From: Hymenobacter puniceus | GTDB lineage: Bacteria; Bacteroidota; Bacteroidia; Cytophagales; Hymenobacteraceae | DNA: 64,000 nt | Reading direction: 5' to 3' | Assembly (NCBI RefSeq): GCF_014333525.1 | Contig: NZ_JACSCX010000001.1 | Coordinates: 1,054,001 to 1,118,000, forward strand | Shown: positions 15,568 through 24,351 of the stretch, piece by piece | How the letters are laid out: each line of letters opens with the position of its first letter | Numbering within the stretch: position 1 is the first letter of the stretch | Position numbers and translations under genes: made by a program | Notes under the pieces: model-generated | The model's database searches: none | Seen by the model: the letters and a program-made list of their open reading frames with translations, nothing else | What the model was told of the DNA's origin: nothing

Positions 15568-16424
15568 GCCGTTACGTAAAAGCTGATGCGGGGCTGCATG
15601 CCCGCCAGATACGCCCCGGCCGACTGCCGCTCCCAGATTCCCTGGCTGGTTTCGCGCACGTACAGGTCGTTGTTGGCGTACCCGATACTGGCCGAAAAGG
15701 CCAGTTGGTTGGTGACTTTGGCCGCGTCGGCCCCGCCAATCCACTCCAGCGCCAGAAAGAAGTCGTCGTCAAGAATCAACTGGTCGGCGGTTAGGTCCAC
15801 CGTAATCGGGCCTTTCGCCACGCTGCTGGTCACGATGATGTCGCGCTGCACGAGCTTCTCCGTGGAAGGCTTCCCGTTAGGCAGCAGCCGGTACAGGTTC
15901 ACCCTGAATTTCAGCGAGCCGGCCCGGTTGTAGGCCACGTTGAAATTGGCGGTCAGCACCTTAGTCGGCTTGTGTTTGAGGCTGATAACCGTCCCGATTT
16001 CCGCGCCCAGGTCTTTGGCCGAAAGCGTAAGGGTGGAGTTTTCGGAGTTGCTGGTAATACCCAGCGTGCGGGCGCGCCGAAAATAGCCTTTGGCCTTCAC
16101 CTTCACTTCGCGTAGCGCCACGGCATCTTCAGTGAGCTGCACATTGGGCTGGCTTAGCAGCGCCTGCACCGTGAGGCGGCGCGGCCGAAACCCGATGCTG
16201 GAAATGCGCACCGTGTCGGTAGGCGTGGCGCCACTGAGGCGGTAGCGGCCCTGCTCATCAGCCACGGTGCCCACGGCTTTGCCCGGCACCCCAATGTTCA
16301 CGAACGGCACCGGCTCCTGGCTGCCCGCTTTCGTGATGATGCCGCTGATAGCCTGGGCGTGGACTCCTGTCGCCAATGCCAGCAGCAGAATACATAAGGT
16401 AAGTGAGAAGCGTAATGGGCGCAT
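15558..16424 (-). CDS. Carboxypeptidase-like regulatory domain-containing protein
   Basis: This exported 288-residue protein has a signal peptide (LTLCILLLALATGVHAQ). A CarboxypepD_reg-like beta-sandwich follows at about residues 25-115 (ISGIITKAGSQEPVPFVNIGVPGKAVGTVADEQGRY is the hallmark start, split here by description only). The C-terminal half has beta-strands and the segment DDDFFLALEWIGG, as in other Bacteroidota proteins with this architecture. Such proteins are thought to act at the outer membrane or cell surface. The last codons lie in a perfect hairpin. Confidence 0.8.
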   Translation of the reverse strand: MRPLRFSLTLCILLLALATGVHAQAISGIITKAGSQEPVPFVNIGVPGKAVGTVADEQGRYRLSGATPTDTVRISSIGFRPRRLTVQALLSQPNVQLTEDAVALREVKVKAKGYFRRARTLGITSNSENSTLTLSAKDLGAEIGTVISLKHKPTKVLTANFNVAYNRAGSLKFRVNLYRLLPNGKPSTEKLVQRDIIVTSSVAKGPITVDLTADQLILDDDFFLALEWIGGADAAKVTNQLAFSASIGYANNDLYVRETSQGIWERQSAGAYLAGMQPRISFYVTAQD

Positions 16425-16455
16425 AAAACTCCGGATAGCATGAGTGATGTGCGGG

Positions 16456-16502
16456 AAAGATACCGGGCTGCATCCAACAGTTGGCTGGCCCGGTATCTTT
16501 TT
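16456..16502. terminator. Hairpin terminator after bshC
   Basis: The 13-bp arms AAAGATACCGGGC and GCCCGGTATCTTT surround a 19-nt loop. A-runs on the left read as T's on the minus strand, placing it as the bshC terminator. Confidence 0.75.
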
Positions 16503-16508
16503 AGGCAG

Positions 16509-18101
16509 CTACTCCTCTTCCAGCACCGTAAACTCCAGCGCCAGCGGGTCGAAGGCCTCGAGCAGCTGCTGGATGAAACCGGGGTTGTTAATAAGGATGC
16601 TCAGCACGTTGTCTTCGCGCTCCTGCAGGTGGCCGTTGGGCATCAGCTTGTCTTTGAGGGCCGTGAGCTGGGTGTAGGCGGTTTCGTGCTTGGCTTCGGC
16701 GGCTTTGCTCAGGCGCTTTTCCAGGCCCTGCACAATGCCGAATACTTTCTGCTGCTCGGCCGCCACGGTTTTTACCAACGTCGGGTCGAGGCGCTGGGCC
16801 AGCTCGGACATTTGCTGAAAGGCGGCGGCCAGCTGCTGCTGCTGCGCCAGCAAACTCACTTCTTCCTGCCCCAGCGTGGTGCCCACCTGCTTCTTCAGTT
16901 CCGGCAGCGGCCGGAAAATGTCATGGGCCGTGAGGCCGAGCTTGCGCAGCTTGCCGGCGTTGGCCTTGCCGATGTATTGGGCCGAGTTGCGGGGCAGCAG
17001 CACCGGAAACGGCACGTTGTTCTGGTCGAATACACCTTTCAGCTGGAACCAGTAGGCCACCTCGGCCCCGCCGCCGATGTAGCAGAGGTTGGGCAGCAGC
17101 AGCTCCTGGTACAGCGGCCGCAGCACCACGTTGGGGCTGAACTGCTCGGGGTGCTGGCGGGCCAGCTCCAGCAGTTCTGCCTGGGTGTGGCAGTGGCCGG
17201 TGTTGCGCACCGTAATCTGCACGCAGTCTTGGGCCGCGTCGTACTCCAGCCGCTCCCGCTTGCCGGCGTCGGTGAGGAAGAACAGGTTGAGCGGGCGCGA
17301 GTACACTTGGGGCTTGTAGCCGGCGGCTTCGAGGCGGGCGTTGGCCGCCTGCACGGCCTGGTTGGAAGCCTGGGCCTGAATTTCCTGCTCCAGCACTGGC
17401 ACCAGCGCCTGCTTCAAAGCCGGCGCGTCAGCATCCAGACTCACCAATCCGTATTCCCCAAACAGGTCGTGCGTGAGGCGGCGGGTGGCCTCGGCCAGCG
17501 TACCCGACTGCTCGTAGGCTTCGCGGAACAGCGCCGGCACGTCGGCGGGTAGCTGGTCAAGTAGCTCCTCTTTCAGGCCGCCCAGCGGCAGCCGGCCCAC
17601 GGGGCCGCCCTGGTCGGCGGCATTCCACTCGTACTTCTTACCGAACAGGTTCAGGTGGTTGATTTCGGCGAAATCGTGGTCCTCGGTGGCCATCCAGTAC
17701 ACCGGCACGAAATCGTACTGTGGGTATTGGGCCTTCAGCTGACGGGACAGCTTCACAGCCGTTGCAATCTTATAAATGAAGTACAGCGGCCCGGTGAGCA
17801 GGTTGAGTTGATGGCCGGTGGTGATGGTGAACGTCGTGTCCTTGTCCAGCAACTCCAAGTTGTCCTGCACCGCCGGGTGCACCGTGGGCAGCGTGGCGTA
17901 CTGCCGGCGCAGCTCGGCGGTCAGCCGCTGCCGGGCCTCGGGCGTGTACTGGGCCTGCTTCTCTTGTATCTGCTCCTCGAAAGCGGCCAGCGTGGGGAAG
18001 CGGTGGTAAAATGGTTGCAACGCTTCCGTCTGGGCCAGGTAATCAGTGAGCAAAGAGGAAAATGCGCCGGTTGCGGCGTACGAAAGAGTCGTGACGGACA
18101 T
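16509..18101 (-). CDS. bshC: Putative cysteine ligase BshC (bacillithiol biosynthesis)
   Basis: BshC is thought to add cysteine to GlcN-malate, the last step of bacillithiol synthesis. The 530-residue protein shows the characteristic TGHQLNLLTGPLYFIYKI, VPVYWMATEDHDFAEI (nucleotidyltransferase-like core), CYIGGGAEVAYWFQLKGVF and a C-terminal coiled coil at about residues 400-480 (EEVSLLAQQQQLAAAFQQM). The ATG at 18101 was chosen over 18188, since the extension runs into the promoter and repeat B3. The companion genes bshA and bshB are not in the window. Confidence 0.93.
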   Translation of the reverse strand: MSVTTLSYAATGAFSSLLTDYLAQTEALQPFYHRFPTLAAFEEQIQEKQAQYTPEARQRLTAELRRQYATLPTVHPAVQDNLELLDKDTTFTITTGHQLNLLTGPLYFIYKIATAVKLSRQLKAQYPQYDFVPVYWMATEDHDFAEINHLNLFGKKYEWNAADQGGPVGRLPLGGLKEELLDQLPADVPALFREAYEQSGTLAEATRRLTHDLFGEYGLVSLDADAPALKQALVPVLEQEIQAQASNQAVQAANARLEAAGYKPQVYSRPLNLFFLTDAGKRERLEYDAAQDCVQITVRNTGHCHTQAELLELARQHPEQFSPNVVLRPLYQELLLPNLCYIGGGAEVAYWFQLKGVFDQNNVPFPVLLPRNSAQYIGKANAGKLRKLGLTAHDIFRPLPELKKQVGTTLGQEEVSLLAQQQQLAAAFQQMSELAQRLDPTLVKTVAAEQQKVFGIVQGLEKRLSKAAEAKHETAYTQLTALKDKLMPNGHLQEREDNVLSILINNPGFIQQLLEAFDPLALEFTVLEEE

Positions 18102-18141
18102 ACGAGAGGAGGATAATCGGGCTATAACCGGCCAGCGGCCA

Positions 18142-18149
18142 CAAAGTAA
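18142..18149 (-). promoter_or_regulatory. Possible -7 box of bshC
   Basis: TTACTTTG on the minus strand is one base off TAnnTTTG and lies 40 nt before the bshC start. Confidence 0.35.
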
Positions 18150-18175
18150 CTGGGTATTTTTTGGGCGGGCTGAAT

Positions 18176-18306
18176 AAAAGAACGTCATTCCGAGCGAAGG
18201 CGGAGCCGGAGCCGAGGAATCTCGCTAGTGTGGCAAAATCAATAGTACCACAACATCAGCACGCGAGATTCCTCGGCTCCGCCTTCGCTCGGAATGACGT
18301 TCTTTT
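18176..18306. repeat. Palindromic intergenic repeat, family B copy 3
   Basis: This 131-bp element has long complementary arms beginning AAAAGAACGTCATTCCGAGC and ending in the exact complement. The left arm carries an extra GGAGCC unit. It lies between the bshC 5' end and the rimO stop codon. Confidence 0.92.
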
Positions 18307-18332
18307 TGCCCTTAACGAATCAACCCCAAACC

Positions 18333-19646
18333 CTACACCAGCTTGCCGTACAGGTCGAAGTCGGAAGCCTCGGTAATCTGCACCTGGGCGAAGTCGCCGA
18401 GGCGTACGTAGGTGTCTTTGGTGGCGGGTACCAGCACTTCGTTGTCCACTTCGGGCGAGTCGTACTGGGTGCGGCCCACGAAGTAGCCGCTTTCCTTGCG
18501 GTCGAACAGCACCTTGTGGGTCTGGCCCACGCGCTCCTCGTTGAGCTCCATCGAAATGCCCTGCTGCAGCTCCATGATCTGGTCGGCGCGGTCCTGCTTC
18601 ACCTCGGCCGGCACGTCGTCGGGTAGCGTATAGGAGTGCGTGTTGTCTTCGTGCGAGTAGGTGAAGATGCCCAGGCGGTCGAAGCGGGTTTCCTCCACGA
18701 AGTTGTAGAGGTCCTCAAAGTCCTGCTGCGTCTCGCCGGGGTGACCGGCAATGAGCGTGGTGCGCAGCGCAATGCCCGGCACCCGCTGCCGAATAGTGTC
18801 CACCAGTTCCACCGTGCGGCGCTTGCTGATGCCGCGGCGCATGGTTTTCAGCATGTTATCGGAAATATGCTGCAGGGGCATATCCAGGTATTTGCAGATG
18901 TTGTCCCGCTCGTTCATCACGTCCAGGGCGTCCATCGGGAACTGCGAAGGATAGGCGTACTGCAGCCGGATCCAGTCGATGCCGTTCACATCGGACAGGT
19001 TGCGAAGCAGGTCGGCCAGCTTCCGCTCGCCGTAGTGCTGCAGGCCGTAGTAGGTCAGGTCCTGGGCAATGAGAATCAGCTCCTTCGTGCCCATGCTGGC
19101 GAGGCGGTTGGCTTCCTTCACCAAGTCCTCAATGGGGCGGTCCATGTGCTTGCCGCGCATCAGCGGGATGGCGCAGAACGAGCAGGGGCGGTTGCAGCCC
19201 TCGGCAATCTTGAAGTAGGCGTAGTGCTTAGGCGTGGTCAGCAGCCGCTCGCCCACCAGCTCGTGCATGTAGTCGGCCTCCAGCGTTTTCATTAGCTGGG
19301 GCAGCTCTAGCGTCCCGAAAAAGGCGTCTACCTGCGGAATTTCCACCTCCAGGTCGTCCTTGTAGCGCTGGGAGAGGCAGCCCGTCACATAGAGCTTGTC
19401 CAGCTTGCCGGCCTCCTTTTCGTCGGCGTAGCGCAGGATGGTGTCGATGCTTTCCTGCTTGGCGTTGTCGATAAAGCCGCAGGTGTTGATGATGACGATG
19501 TTGGCGTCGCTCTTGTCGGCTTCGTGCGTCACGTCAAACTGGTTGGCGCGGAGCTGGCCCATGAGCACCTCCGAGTCCACGAGGTTCTTGGAGCAGCCGA
19601 GGGTGATGACGTTGACTTTATTGGCCTGCTGGCTTCTTACTTTCAT
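18333..19646 (-). CDS. rimO: Ribosomal protein S12 methylthiotransferase RimO
   Basis: This radical-SAM methylthiotransferase modifies an aspartate of ribosomal protein S12. The 437-residue protein has the N-terminal MTTase domain with three cysteines (LGCSKNLVDSE, INTCGFI, VTGCLSQR), the radical-SAM motif CNRPCSFC, and a TRAM domain at the C-terminus (VLFDRKESGYFVGRTQYDSPEVDNEV is its core region). It lies downstream of ftsY on the same strand, a pairing common in Bacteroidota. Repeat B4 and a TACCTTTG box lie between them, so it probably has its own promoter. Confidence 0.95.
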   Translation of the reverse strand: MKVRSQQANKVNVITLGCSKNLVDSEVLMGQLRANQFDVTHEADKSDANIVIINTCGFIDNAKQESIDTILRYADEKEAGKLDKLYVTGCLSQRYKDDLEVEIPQVDAFFGTLELPQLMKTLEADYMHELVGERLLTTPKHYAYFKIAEGCNRPCSFCAIPLMRGKHMDRPIEDLVKEANRLASMGTKELILIAQDLTYYGLQHYGERKLADLLRNLSDVNGIDWIRLQYAYPSQFPMDALDVMNERDNICKYLDMPLQHISDNMLKTMRRGISKRRTVELVDTIRQRVPGIALRTTLIAGHPGETQQDFEDLYNFVEETRFDRLGIFTYSHEDNTHSYTLPDDVPAEVKQDRADQIMELQQGISMELNEERVGQTHKVLFDRKESGYFVGRTQYDSPEVDNEVLVPATKDTYVRLGDFAQVQITEASDFDLYGKLV

Positions 19647-19648
19647 AG

Positions 19649-19737
19649 GGGTAGCGCGGAGTTTCCCTTCGCGTATCGGTGAACGGGCGGCCGGGCAATT
19701 TCTTATCAGTGAGAAACTTGCCCGCTACGGCCCGCGA
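19649..19737. repeat. Diverged palindromic repeat, family A copy 3
   Basis: GTAGCGCGGAGTTT on the left pairs imperfectly with AAACTTGCCCGCTAC on the right. The inner TTCGCG recalls copies 1 and 2. It lies within the rimO leader, immediately before the start codon. Confidence 0.55.
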
Positions 19738-19751
19738 CGAAAATCGGACCG

Positions 19752-19759
19752 CAAAGGTA
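19752..19759 (-). promoter_or_regulatory. -7 box of rimO
   Basis: TACCTTTG on the minus strand matches TAnnTTTG exactly. The leader to the start at 19646 would be about 100 nt and contain the family A palindrome. Confidence 0.5.
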
Positions 19760-19836
19760 CGCAGGAGGCAACGCCTTTTCCTACTGAGGAAGTTTCTTTG
19801 TGCCAAACGGTACCGACAGGACGGTCCCTAAATAAG

Positions 19837-19936
19837 GAACGTCATGCTGAGCTTGCCGAAGCATCTCTACCGCACCGCTAATCAAAAGAGAGTAGCATTA
19901 CGGTAGAGATGCTTCGGCAAGCTCAGCATGACGTTC
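19837..19936. repeat. Palindromic intergenic repeat, family B copy 4
   Basis: The 36-bp arms (19837-19872 and 19901-19936) are perfect complements, starting GAACGTCATGCTGAGC. It lies 24 nt after the ftsY stop codon, upstream of rimO. Confidence 0.93.
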
Positions 19937-19960
19937 TTTCTTAGCCTGATTTAGCTCTAT

Positions 19961-20938
19961 CTACTTCTTAAATAGTGAATTCACAAACGTTGTCCGGTCG
20001 AACAGCTGCAGATCGGTCATCTTCTCGCCCACCCCAATGTAACGCACGGGCACCTGTAACTGATCCGAGATGCCGATGACTACGCCGCCCTTAGCCGTGC
20101 CGTCGAGCTTGGTGATAGCCAGGGCCGACACTTCGGTGGCTTTGGTGAACTCCTTGGCTTGTAGGAAAGCGTTCTGGCCGGTGCTGCCATCGAGCACCAG
20201 CAGCACCTCGTGGGGCGCATCGGGAATCACCTTCTGCATCACGCGCTTGATTTTGCTCAGCTCGTTCATCAGGTTGACCTTGTTGTGCAGGCGGCCGGCC
20301 GTGTCGATAATCACCACGTCGGCCCCCATTTCCACGCCTTTCTGCACCGCGTCGTAGGCCACGGAGGCCGGGTCGGTGTTCATGCCGTGCGAAATAACGG
20401 GCACGCCCACCCGCTGGCCCCAGATGATAAGCTGGTCTACGGCGGCAGCCCGGAACGTATCGGCGGCGCCCAGTACCACCTTCTTGCCGGCCGAGTGGAA
20501 GCGGTGGGCGAGCTTACCAATCGTGGTAGTTTTGCCCACGCCGTTCACGCCCACCACCATAATCACGAAGGGTGAGCCAGGGCTGTCGGGCCGGTCGAGG
20601 ATGGCGCGGGAGCCGGTGGCGCCGCTGTTGGCATCAAGTAGCTCCACGATTTCCTCGCGCAGGATGCGGTCCAGCTCCGAGGTGTTCACGTACTTGTCAC
20701 GGGCCACGCGCTTCTCGATGCGGTCAATGACCTTCACCGTGGTGTCGATGCCCACGTCGGCGTGCACCAGCATGGTCTCCAGGTCGTCGAGCACGGCCTC
20801 GTCGACGGTGTTGCGGCCGGCTACGGCTTTGCTGAGCTGGTCGAAGAAGCTGGTTTTGGTTTTCTCCAGTCCTTTATCCAGCGACTCCTGCTGCTCTTTG
20901 CTTTCTTTGTCTTTCTTGAAAAAATCGAAAAGGCCCAT
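19961..20938 (-). CDS. ftsY: Signal recognition particle-docking protein FtsY
   Basis: FtsY is the SRP receptor GTPase that delivers ribosome-nascent-chain complexes to the Sec translocon. The 325-residue protein has a short charged N-terminus, an N domain, and a G domain with all GTPase motifs: G1 [10 protein letters not shown] at residues 130-139, DTFRAAA, DTAGR and TKLDG. The short N-terminal region, without the long acidic A domain of E. coli, is normal for Bacteroidota. It lies downstream of rpmG/DUF4295, but a hairpin terminator and an inverted repeat separate them. Confidence 0.96.
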   Translation of the reverse strand: MGLFDFFKKDKESKEQQESLDKGLEKTKTSFFDQLSKAVAGRNTVDEAVLDDLETMLVHADVGIDTTVKVIDRIEKRVARDKYVNTSELDRILREEIVELLDANSGATGSRAILDRPDSPGSPFVIMVVGVNGVGKTTTIGKLAHRFHSAGKKVVLGAADTFRAAAVDQLIIWGQRVGVPVISHGMNTDPASVAYDAVQKGVEMGADVVIIDTAGRLHNKVNLMNELSKIKRVMQKVIPDAPHEVLLVLDGSTGQNAFLQAKEFTKATEVSALAITKLDGTAKGGVVIGISDQLQVPVRYIGVGEKMTDLQLFDRTTFVNSLFKK

Positions 20939-20939
20939 A

Positions 20940-21076
20940 GTGGGGTCTTGGGGGCTTAGGGTCTTGGGGACTTGGATAAGAAAAAGGAGCTGCGGCTGTG
21001 GTCGTCGCAGCAGAGCAAGCGTTGCTGAAGTTTACGAAACCTAAGACCCCAAGACCCTAGGTTCCCAAGGTCCTAA
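20940..21076. repeat. Inverted repeat family F (TCTTGGGG type)
   Basis: The left part repeats TTGGGG/CTTAGGGTCTTGGGGA motifs; the right part carries the complementary CCTAAGACCCCAAGACCC. The arms are imperfect, with about 70 nt between them. It fills the leader of ftsY. Confidence 0.65.
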
Positions 21077-21081
21077 CATGC

Positions 21082-21110
21082 AAAAAAGTCCCACGCTGGC
21101 GGGACTTCTT
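21082..21110 (-). terminator. Terminator after the rpmG-DUF4295 unit
   Basis: On the minus strand AAGTCCC and GGGACTT pair around GCCAGCGT, followed by a run of T's. It lies 34 nt after the DUF4295 stop codon. Confidence 0.75.
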
Positions 21111-21143
21111 CACTTCAAATCAGGAAGCCACAGGGGCACCAGG

Positions 21144-21305
21144 TTATTTAACGCCAGTGGACAGATACTCCTGTACCTTGTCAACAGGTACCATTTCCTC
21201 ACGGAAGGTGTAGGCACCGGTTTTCTCTGATTTCACGGCGCGAATGACTTTCGCCCAGTCCTTGCCGCCAGGGGTCTTCAGGGTTGCTACTACTTTCTTA
21301 GCCAT
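21144..21305 (-). CDS. DUF4295 family small ribosome-linked protein
   Basis: This 53-residue basic protein matches the DUF4295 pattern: MAKKVVATLK at the start, WAKVIRAVKS, then KTGAYTFREE, with about 50 residues overall. It is encoded 8 nt behind rpmG on the same strand, exactly where Bacteroidota genomes carry DUF4295. The family is found only in this phylum as far as I know and is assumed to be ribosome-associated because of its location, size and charge; that role is inferred. Confidence 0.92.
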   Translation of the reverse strand: MAKKVVATLKTPGGKDWAKVIRAVKSEKTGAYTFREEMVPVDKVQEYLSTGVK

Positions 21306-21313
21306 TGCTCAGG

Positions 21314-21496
21314 TTACTTGATTTCCTTGTGAACAGTCATCTTCTTGAGCACGTTGTTGAATTTCTTCAACTCGATGCGCTCAGGCGTGTTCTTACGGTT
21401 CTTGGTGGTGATGTAGCGCGAGGTGCCCGGCTGCCCCGAGTTCTTATGCTCAGTGCATTCAAGGATTACCTGCACCCGGTTGCCTTTCTTAGCCAT
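21314..21496 (-). CDS. rpmG: 50S ribosomal protein L33
   Basis: This 60-residue large-subunit protein starts [18 protein letters not shown] and contains [24 protein letters not shown], a normal L33 core. Only one cysteine (Cys14) is visible, so it is a zinc-free (C-minus) type L33. A promoter with both -33 and -7 elements lies directly upstream. L33, DUF4295 and FtsY follow in this order, whereas rpmB is separated from rpmG here by the aminopeptidase gene. Confidence 0.96.
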   Translation of the reverse strand: MAKKGNRVQVILECTEHKNSGQPGTSRYITTKNRKNTPERIELKKFNNVLKKMTVHKEIK

Positions 21497-21525
21497 CTCG
21501 ACGGGGGTTTTGGGATTAAGGACTG

Positions 21526-21556
21526 CAAAGGTACAAGGGTTTTCGGAATAGGCAAA
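21526..21556 (-). promoter_or_regulatory. Complete Bacteroidota promoter of rpmG-DUF4295
   Basis: On the minus strand a TTTG -33 element is followed after 19 nt by TACCTTTG, an exact -7 box. This is the only place in the window where both elements stand at the standard distance. The leader to the rpmG start is about 29 nt. Confidence 0.72.
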
Positions 21557-21712
21557 CAGTCAACCGAATAATACGCTTTCGAATACAGGTTTGCTGATCA
21601 TTTAAGTGCCTGCAACAGCCTGAATGTACACAGAAAGTTCGCTGCTGCTTTCCTGAAACGTGAAACTCTGACCTGGATCGGGCAGCAAGCCGTCATGTAT
21701 TCATTGGCTTTG

Positions 21713-23356
21713 CTACTTCAGCGCTGGCAATCGTAGAGCATCCAAAGCACTGGGTTTGGCCATCAGCGCCTCTATATCAGCTACGGTGCGCGGGGCTTCT
21801 CTTGAAAGATTCTCGGGGTTTGTTTCGGTGATAAGAATATCGTCTTCAATCCGGACGCCGATGTTCCACCACTTTTTGTCGCAGGGGCTGCCCTCCGGAA
21901 TATAGATGCCTGGCTCCACGGTAATGACGTTGCCAGCGCGCAACGGGCTGTAAGCGCCCCGGTCGTGCACATCGAGGCCAAGGTAGTGGCTGGTGCCATG
22001 CGGGAAGTAGCGGCGCACTTCCTCGGGTTGCTGAATGATACCCAGCTTCAGCAGACCCTCTGTAATTATCTGCTGGGCTACTTTGCCGGGCGCCCGGAAT
22101 TCGTTGCCGGCCCGGCACTCCCGGATACCCGCTTCCTGCGCGGCCAGCACCAACTCGTATATCTGGCGCTGGGCCACGCTGAACTTTCCGGATGGCGGCA
22201 CGGTACGCGTCACGTCGGCGGTGTAGCCGTGGTATTCGGCGCCGCAGTCCATCAGCAGCAGGTCGTTGCCGAGGCGGGGTTTGTCGTTGGTTTCATAGTG
22301 CAGGATGCAGGCGTTGTTGCCCGCGCCCACAATGCTGGGGTAGCCTTCAAATTCGGCGCCGTATTTCTTATAAACAAACTCGTGCAAACCCTGCACTTCC
22401 ATTTCGCCCATCTCGGGCCGCAGCGCCTTCATCACCTCCTGCTGCCCTACCGCACTAATACGCACGGCGCGGCGCAGCAAAGCTATTTCCTCGGGTGTTT
22501 TCACGGCCCGCAGCTCGTCCAGCGCGTCGTTGAGGGTGGTGTTTTCGTGGCGGCTGGGTGGGCGGGAGGTGAGGGCCTGCTGGCGGGTAGCGTCGGTGGT
22601 AGCCTGCAGGTAGCCCAGCACGTAGGCGTCGGTGGCCAGCGCGGGCTGGGCGGTCATCTGGTTTTGCAGATAAGGGCGTAGCGCCGCGGCATTCACTACC
22701 CCTTCGCGCTGCATGGTCAGGTAGACGGCCTCGCGGCGGGCATTGAAGTCGGTGGGCACGGCGGCCTGGCGGCGGAAGGCAGCCACCAGATCGAATAGGT
22801 CGGCGGGGTCCTGCGGGTCGTCGCGGACGTCGGTGGGCAGGTCCAGAAAATGAATGCGCGCAAAGCTGGCCCAGCGGATATCAGCCGTGGCAAAAGCGGT
22901 GTTATCAGCCACGTACTGCAGCTTCAGTTGTTGCTTAGTGCCTTCGGTGCCCAGGCGGCGGCCAGTCCAGAGTTCGGCTTTGGGGTCGCGGGGCTGCACA
23001 AACAGCGCCTCCGTGACGCCTGCCTGCCCGCCCAGCGTCTGGGGCTCCTTGAACAGCACTAGCACGGCATCCGGCTCATCATAGCCGGTGAGGTAATACA
23101 GGTCGGGGTGCTGGTGGTAGAGGTAGTTGACGTCGTTGGCGCGGTTGCGTACCGGATTGGCAAAAAGTACGGCTACCGAACCTGCCGGCAGCGCCTGCCG
23201 CAGCAGTTCCCGCCGCCCTTTGTGAAACGCCGGATCCAGGAAATCGGTGGGGCGGCCGGGGCCGGCAGCGCGCTGCGCCAAGGCGGCCAGGGGCAAACTC
23301 AACAGTAGGAAAGCCCCAATCCAGCGGGCGGCAGAAGTCAGACGAAGTACAGGCAC
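21713..23356 (-). CDS. Aminopeptidase P family protein (Xaa-Pro aminopeptidase, M24B), exported
   Basis: This metallopeptidase removes the N-terminal residue before proline. From the GTG at 23356 the protein has 547 residues with a signal peptide (IGAFLLLSLPLAALAQ). The aminopeptidase P N-domain covers roughly residues 40-200. The pita-bread catalytic domain shows the dinuclear metal ligands: Asp in LLMDCGAEYHGYTADVTR, His in HGTSHYLGLDVHD, Glu in EPGIYIPEGS and Glu in VRIEDDI. A longer frame reaches 23575 but crosses the rpmB terminator hairpin, and no ATG is available, so GTG is the likely start. The gene interrupts the usual rpmB-rpmG pairing. Confidence 0.85.
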   Translation of the reverse strand: MPVLRLTSAARWIGAFLLLSLPLAALAQRAAGPGRPTDFLDPAFHKGRRELLRQALPAGSVAVLFANPVRNRANDVNYLYHQHPDLYYLTGYDEPDAVLVLFKEPQTLGGQAGVTEALFVQPRDPKAELWTGRRLGTEGTKQQLKLQYVADNTAFATADIRWASFARIHFLDLPTDVRDDPQDPADLFDLVAAFRRQAAVPTDFNARREAVYLTMQREGVVNAAALRPYLQNQMTAQPALATDAYVLGYLQATTDATRQQALTSRPPSRHENTTLNDALDELRAVKTPEEIALLRRAVRISAVGQQEVMKALRPEMGEMEVQGLHEFVYKKYGAEFEGYPSIVGAGNNACILHYETNDKPRLGNDLLLMDCGAEYHGYTADVTRTVPPSGKFSVAQRQIYELVLAAQEAGIRECRAGNEFRAPGKVAQQIITEGLLKLGIIQQPEEVRRYFPHGTSHYLGLDVHDRGAYSPLRAGNVITVEPGIYIPEGSPCDKKWWNIGVRIEDDILITETNPENLSREAPRTVADIEALMAKPSALDALRLPALK

Positions 23357-23386
23357 GGCGACGAAGCTAGCAGGCAGATACAACAA

Positions 23387-23433
23387 AGACGCGTACCCAC
23401 CCCAAAAATTGCTTCTGGGGTGGGTACGCGTCT
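23387..23433 (-). terminator. Terminator of rpmB
   Basis: Perfect 18-bp arms (23387-23404 and 23416-23433) with an 11-nt loop are followed on the minus strand by TTTGTTGT. It separates rpmB from the aminopeptidase gene. Confidence 0.82.
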
Positions 23434-23469
23434 GAATACAATTCGCTCCGAGGAACGGCCGGGGGCAGA

Positions 23470-23709
23470 CTAGTAAACGATGAAGCCCTGCTCCTTTGCC
23501 TTCTTCAGGACCGACATGATGCCGTTCTTGTTGATGGTGCGGATGGTGCTGGTAGCTACTTTCAGCGTTACCCAAGCATCCTCTTCAGGGATGTAGAAGC
23601 GCTTTTTCTGCAAGTTCGGGTAGAACTTACGCTTAGTCTTGTTGTTGGCGTGCGACACGTTGTTACCTACGCGGGTACGCTTGCCGGTCAAATCACAAAC
23701 TCGGGCCAT
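23470..23709 (-). CDS. rpmB: 50S ribosomal protein L28
   Basis: This 79-residue large-subunit protein has the L28 hallmarks: [29 protein letters not shown], here broken as start CDLTGKR and then [10 protein letters not shown], followed by [16 protein letters not shown]. The length is typical for Bacteroidota. Unlike most relatives, rpmG does not follow directly: a strong terminator and the aminopeptidase gene intervene. A degenerate -7 box (GATATTTG) lies about 50 nt upstream. Confidence 0.96.
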   Translation of the reverse strand: MARVCDLTGKRTRVGNNVSHANNKTKRKFYPNLQKKRFYIPEEDAWVTLKVATSTIRTINKNGIMSVLKKAKEQGFIVY

Positions 23710-24063
23710 GATATCAGGAACTTAGAGGTTTCAAAGCGGAAAAACGGGGCCGCAAATATCGGTATAAGTTTGATAGAAGCAAAACCACTAACTGAAAAAT
23801 AGCGGGTTAGCTTTTTTGGGAAAGGGTGGCAAGCCACGGGTAACGGGCAACAGATAAGTTGCAAAAGCGTTGTCTCGGAGCATCAGACACGCCTTTCTTG
23901 CTTGTTGGCTAGGCCTGCGCACCCTTGCGGCTGGGGCCTGACATGTGGTTTCATCATTCTGCCTCCGCCATCCCAAAGCTCTGCTCAGCGCAGGCAATGC
24001 ATTGTCCATCAGCGAAAATTCGTCTTCTTTTCTGACTGGCCTTTCACTTCATCACCATTCACC
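23710..24063. other. Gene-free stretch upstream of rpmB
   Basis: Short open frames exist on both strands but none has a family-like sequence or a plausible start. Apart from the rpmB leader nothing recognisable was found. Confidence 0.5.
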
Positions 24064-24276
<213 letters not shown>

Positions 24277-24294
24277 TTACAGGCAATTTTATGG

Positions 24295-24302
24295 TATCTT
24301 TA
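24295..24302 (+). promoter_or_regulatory. -7 box of the DUF2314 gene
   Basis: TATCTTTA is one base off consensus and 49 nt before the ATG at 24352. It is divergent from the DUF5522 box. Confidence 0.4.
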
Positions 24303-24351
24303 CAGTAAATAATTGCATATAAATCTCGCTTCACGCTAATATTCTGTCCCA

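Noticed and set aside
23788..24009. Minus-strand frame in the gap upstream of rpmB
   Set aside because: No start context, no domain-like sequence and no conserved features.
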